Source: an uncultured Candidatus Saccharibacteria bacterium (GTDB lineage: Bacteria; Patescibacteriota; Saccharimonadia; Saccharimonadales; Saccharimonadaceae). From it: a stretch of DNA of 15,467 bases. This document shows positions 14,450 through 15,467 of the stretch, in pieces (the first letter of the stretch is position 1; each line of letters starts with the position of its first letter). The notes beneath the pieces were generated by a model that made no database searches, was not told the origin of the DNA, and was given only the letters and a program-made list of their open reading frames with translations. The position numbers were made by a program, and so were the translations under genes. The stretch covers positions 1-15,467 of the forward strand of contig CALISG010000014.1 of the NCBI GenBank assembly GCA_938042065.1, written 5' to 3'.

Positions 14450-15467
14450 GTGGAGGGTAATTGCGAGCAACTTGGGTTGAGAATACGGCGCAAACGGACG
14501 GTTTTGGCATATGCTGCGGTCTGTCTGTTAGCGCTGGGTATTGGTGTTATTATGGCGGTGCAGTGGTTAACTCGCCCTACTGAGGCGCTAATGCCTACAG
14601 CGTCATCGTCGCAAGTAAAGGTTGATCAAGCGAATTATCGTATATATCAATCGTCGAGTAGTGCTACTCCTGGTGCTCCGTTGGCAGCTGATAATACGGC
14701 AGCGGCACTGACACAGGCTGGCGCTAGTTTTCGGGTGCGGATGGGGGTGGAGAATAAAGAAGATCTTATGCTCGCAAAACATATAATAGGTGGATTTGGT
14801 TACGTCTGTGCTGTGGCTTTGGATGGTAGAGTATATTGTTGGGGCAGTAATAGCAATGGTAAGATTGGTAGCGGTAATACATCAAGCGCTCTTGTTCCCT
14901 CAGCTGTTAAAATTAGTGGTGCTCTAGTAGGAAAAGTAATTAAGCAAATAGAACCGTCTTCTGCCGGTAACCATAGTTGTGTCATTGCTTCTGATGATAA
15001 AGCATATTGTTGGGGCTACAATGCCTTTGGTCAGCTCGGCAACAATAATACAGTAAATTCTCTTACTCCTGTAGCTGTTGATACTGCAGGTGTTTTAGCG
15101 AGTAAAACAATTAAACAGATAGCTTCAGGTGGTATTTCTAGTTGTGTCATTGCTTCTGATGATAAAGCATATTGTTGGGGTAGCAATAACTTTGGACAGT
15201 TAGGTAATGGTAATTTAAAAAACTCTTCTACTCCTACACCTGTCAGTACCACTGGAGTTCTAGCGGGGAAAACAATTAAGCAGATAACGGCCGGTAATTC
15301 GTATTTTTGTGTTATTGCTTCTGATGATAAAGCATATTGTTGGGGGGGTGGTACAAGGGGGGCGTTAGGTAATGGCAGTACACTATCTATTGTTATTTCT
15401 ACTCCTACACCTGTCAGTACCACTGGAGTTCTAGCGGGGAAAACAATTAAGCAGATAACGGCCGGTA
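14450..15467 (+). CDS. Membrane-anchored RCC1-repeat surface protein, 3' end outside window
   Basis: The frame is open from GTG at 14450 to the window end (339 full codons visible). GAGG (14441-14444) is a ribosome site five bases upstream, and an in-frame TAA directly before the GTG fixes the start. Residues 11-16 are basic (RIRRKR), 17-40 form a hydrophobic signal-anchor, and 45-110 are Ser/Thr/Ala-rich, probably extracellular. From about residue 116 come RCC1-type beta-propeller repeats with the core YCWGxNxxGxLGNG; four are visible and a fifth begins. Each carries a Cys in CVIASDDKAYCWG-like segments plus the Cys of YCWG, so disulfides are likely. The repeats are nearly identical at DNA level and more A/T-rich than neighbouring genes. 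A role in surface binding or host contact is inference. Confidence 0.85.
   Translation, partial: MEGNCEQLGLRIRRKRTVLAYAAVCLLALGIGVIMAVQWLTRPTEALMPTASSSQVKVDQANYRIYQSSSSATPGAPLAADNTAAALTQAGASFRVRMGVENKEDLMLAKHIIGGFGYVCAVALDGRVYCWGSNSNGKIGSGNTSSALVPSAVKISGALVGKVIKQIEPSSAGNHSCVIASDDKAYCWGYNAFGQLGNNNTVNSLTPVAVDTAGVLASKTIKQIASGGISSCVIASDDKAYCWGSNNFGQLGNGNLKNSSTPTPVSTTGVLAGKTIKQITAGNSYFCVIASDDKAYCWGGGTRGALGNGSTLSIVISTPTPVSTTGVLAGKTIKQITAG
14974..15015 (+). repeat. 42-base direct repeat in RCC1 units, copy 1
   Basis: Identical to 15139-15180, 165 bases (55 codons) away, and 32 bases of it recur again at 15314-15345 after another 165 bases. It encodes the CVIASDDKAYCWG core of the repeat. Confidence 0.9.
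15139..15180 (+). repeat. 42-base direct repeat in RCC1 units, copy 2
   Basis: Second perfect copy of the 42-base core, in the same frame as the first at 14974-15015. Confidence 0.9.
15226..15296 (+). repeat. 71-base perfect direct repeat, copy 1
   Basis: These 71 bases recur without mismatch at 15397-15467, 171 bases (57 codons) downstream. The second copy is cut by the window end, so the identity may be longer. They encode the stretch STPTPVSTTGVLAGK and the following TIKQITAG of two successive RCC1 repeats. Confidence 0.9.
15397..15467 (+). repeat. 71-base perfect direct repeat, copy 2
   Basis: Identical to 15226-15296 up to the last base of the window. Perfect identity including silent positions points to recent duplication or gene conversion rather than protein-level selection. 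Confidence 0.9.

Noticed and set aside
15031..15423. Long minus-strand open frame opposite the RCC1 gene
   Set aside because: It is repetitive only because it reads the antisense of the RCC1 repeats. The plus frame encodes clear YCWG and GQLGNG motifs, a signal-anchor and a ribosome site.
14974..15467. Evenly spaced repeats that could suggest a CRISPR array
   Set aside because: The repeats are in frame, 165-171 bases apart, and encode RCC1 propeller cores; the intervening DNA is also coding and related between units.

Overview
This window looks like a chromosomal segment of a Candidate Phyla Radiation bacterium, most likely Candidatus Saccharibacteria (TM7). That is an inference from gene content and protein style: two small acidic proteins resembling DUF5663, a VKOR-type disulfide catalyst, an RCC1-repeat surface protein, compact housekeeping proteins (short adenylate kinase, short PriA) and very tight gene packing. 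UGA behaves as a stop (for example at the end of recJ), so this is not a UGA-recoding lineage. No phylogenetic test was possible. No rRNA, tRNA, CRISPR array, transposase or clear intrinsic terminator was seen, and no gene-free gap exceeds 100 bases.

Layout. (1) 2-2271, plus strand: the 3' part of a large Gly/Ala-rich hypothetical protein with a natural Gly4Ser-type linker, then two diverged paralogous small proteins. (2) 5750-2339, minus strand: the classic bacterial cluster priA-def-fmt. (3) 5800-6456, plus: a phosphoribosyltransferase-fold protein with a degraded PRPP loop, divergent from priA across a 49-base promoter region. (4) 6538-8483, plus: a small winged-helix regulator overlapping recJ by ATGA. 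(5) 8555-10542, plus: rpsU, a GatB/YqeY protein, a short adenylate kinase and map. (6) 10576-14364, plus: ftsA, ftsZ, an NrdR-like ATP-cone protein with no cysteines, a thioredoxin-fold protein without CXXC, and VKOR, with abutting or overlapping ORFs from ftsZ onward. (7) 14450 to the window end, plus: a membrane-anchored RCC1-repeat protein with near-identical internal DNA repeats, cut by the window end.

How the genes work together. fmt, def and map supply the whole N-terminal methionine cycle (formylation, deformylation, methionine removal). priA and recJ serve replication restart and repair. ftsA and ftsZ form the division ring core and share a gene string with an NrdR relative and a membrane redox pair. 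VKOR would oxidise partners outside the membrane, and the neighbouring RCC1 protein carries two cysteines in every complete repeat, so it is a plausible client.

The most notable signals are: a cluster of genes whose -10 box lies only 6-10 bases before the start codon with no usable Shine-Dalgarno, implying leaderless mRNAs (def, priA, the PRTase gene, rpsU, ftsA); the zinc-ribbon-less NrdR relative; the VKOR / CXXC-less thioredoxin / Cys-paired RCC1 group; and the freshly duplicated, poly-G-bearing RCC1 repeats behind a promoter whose spacer is an inverted repeat.
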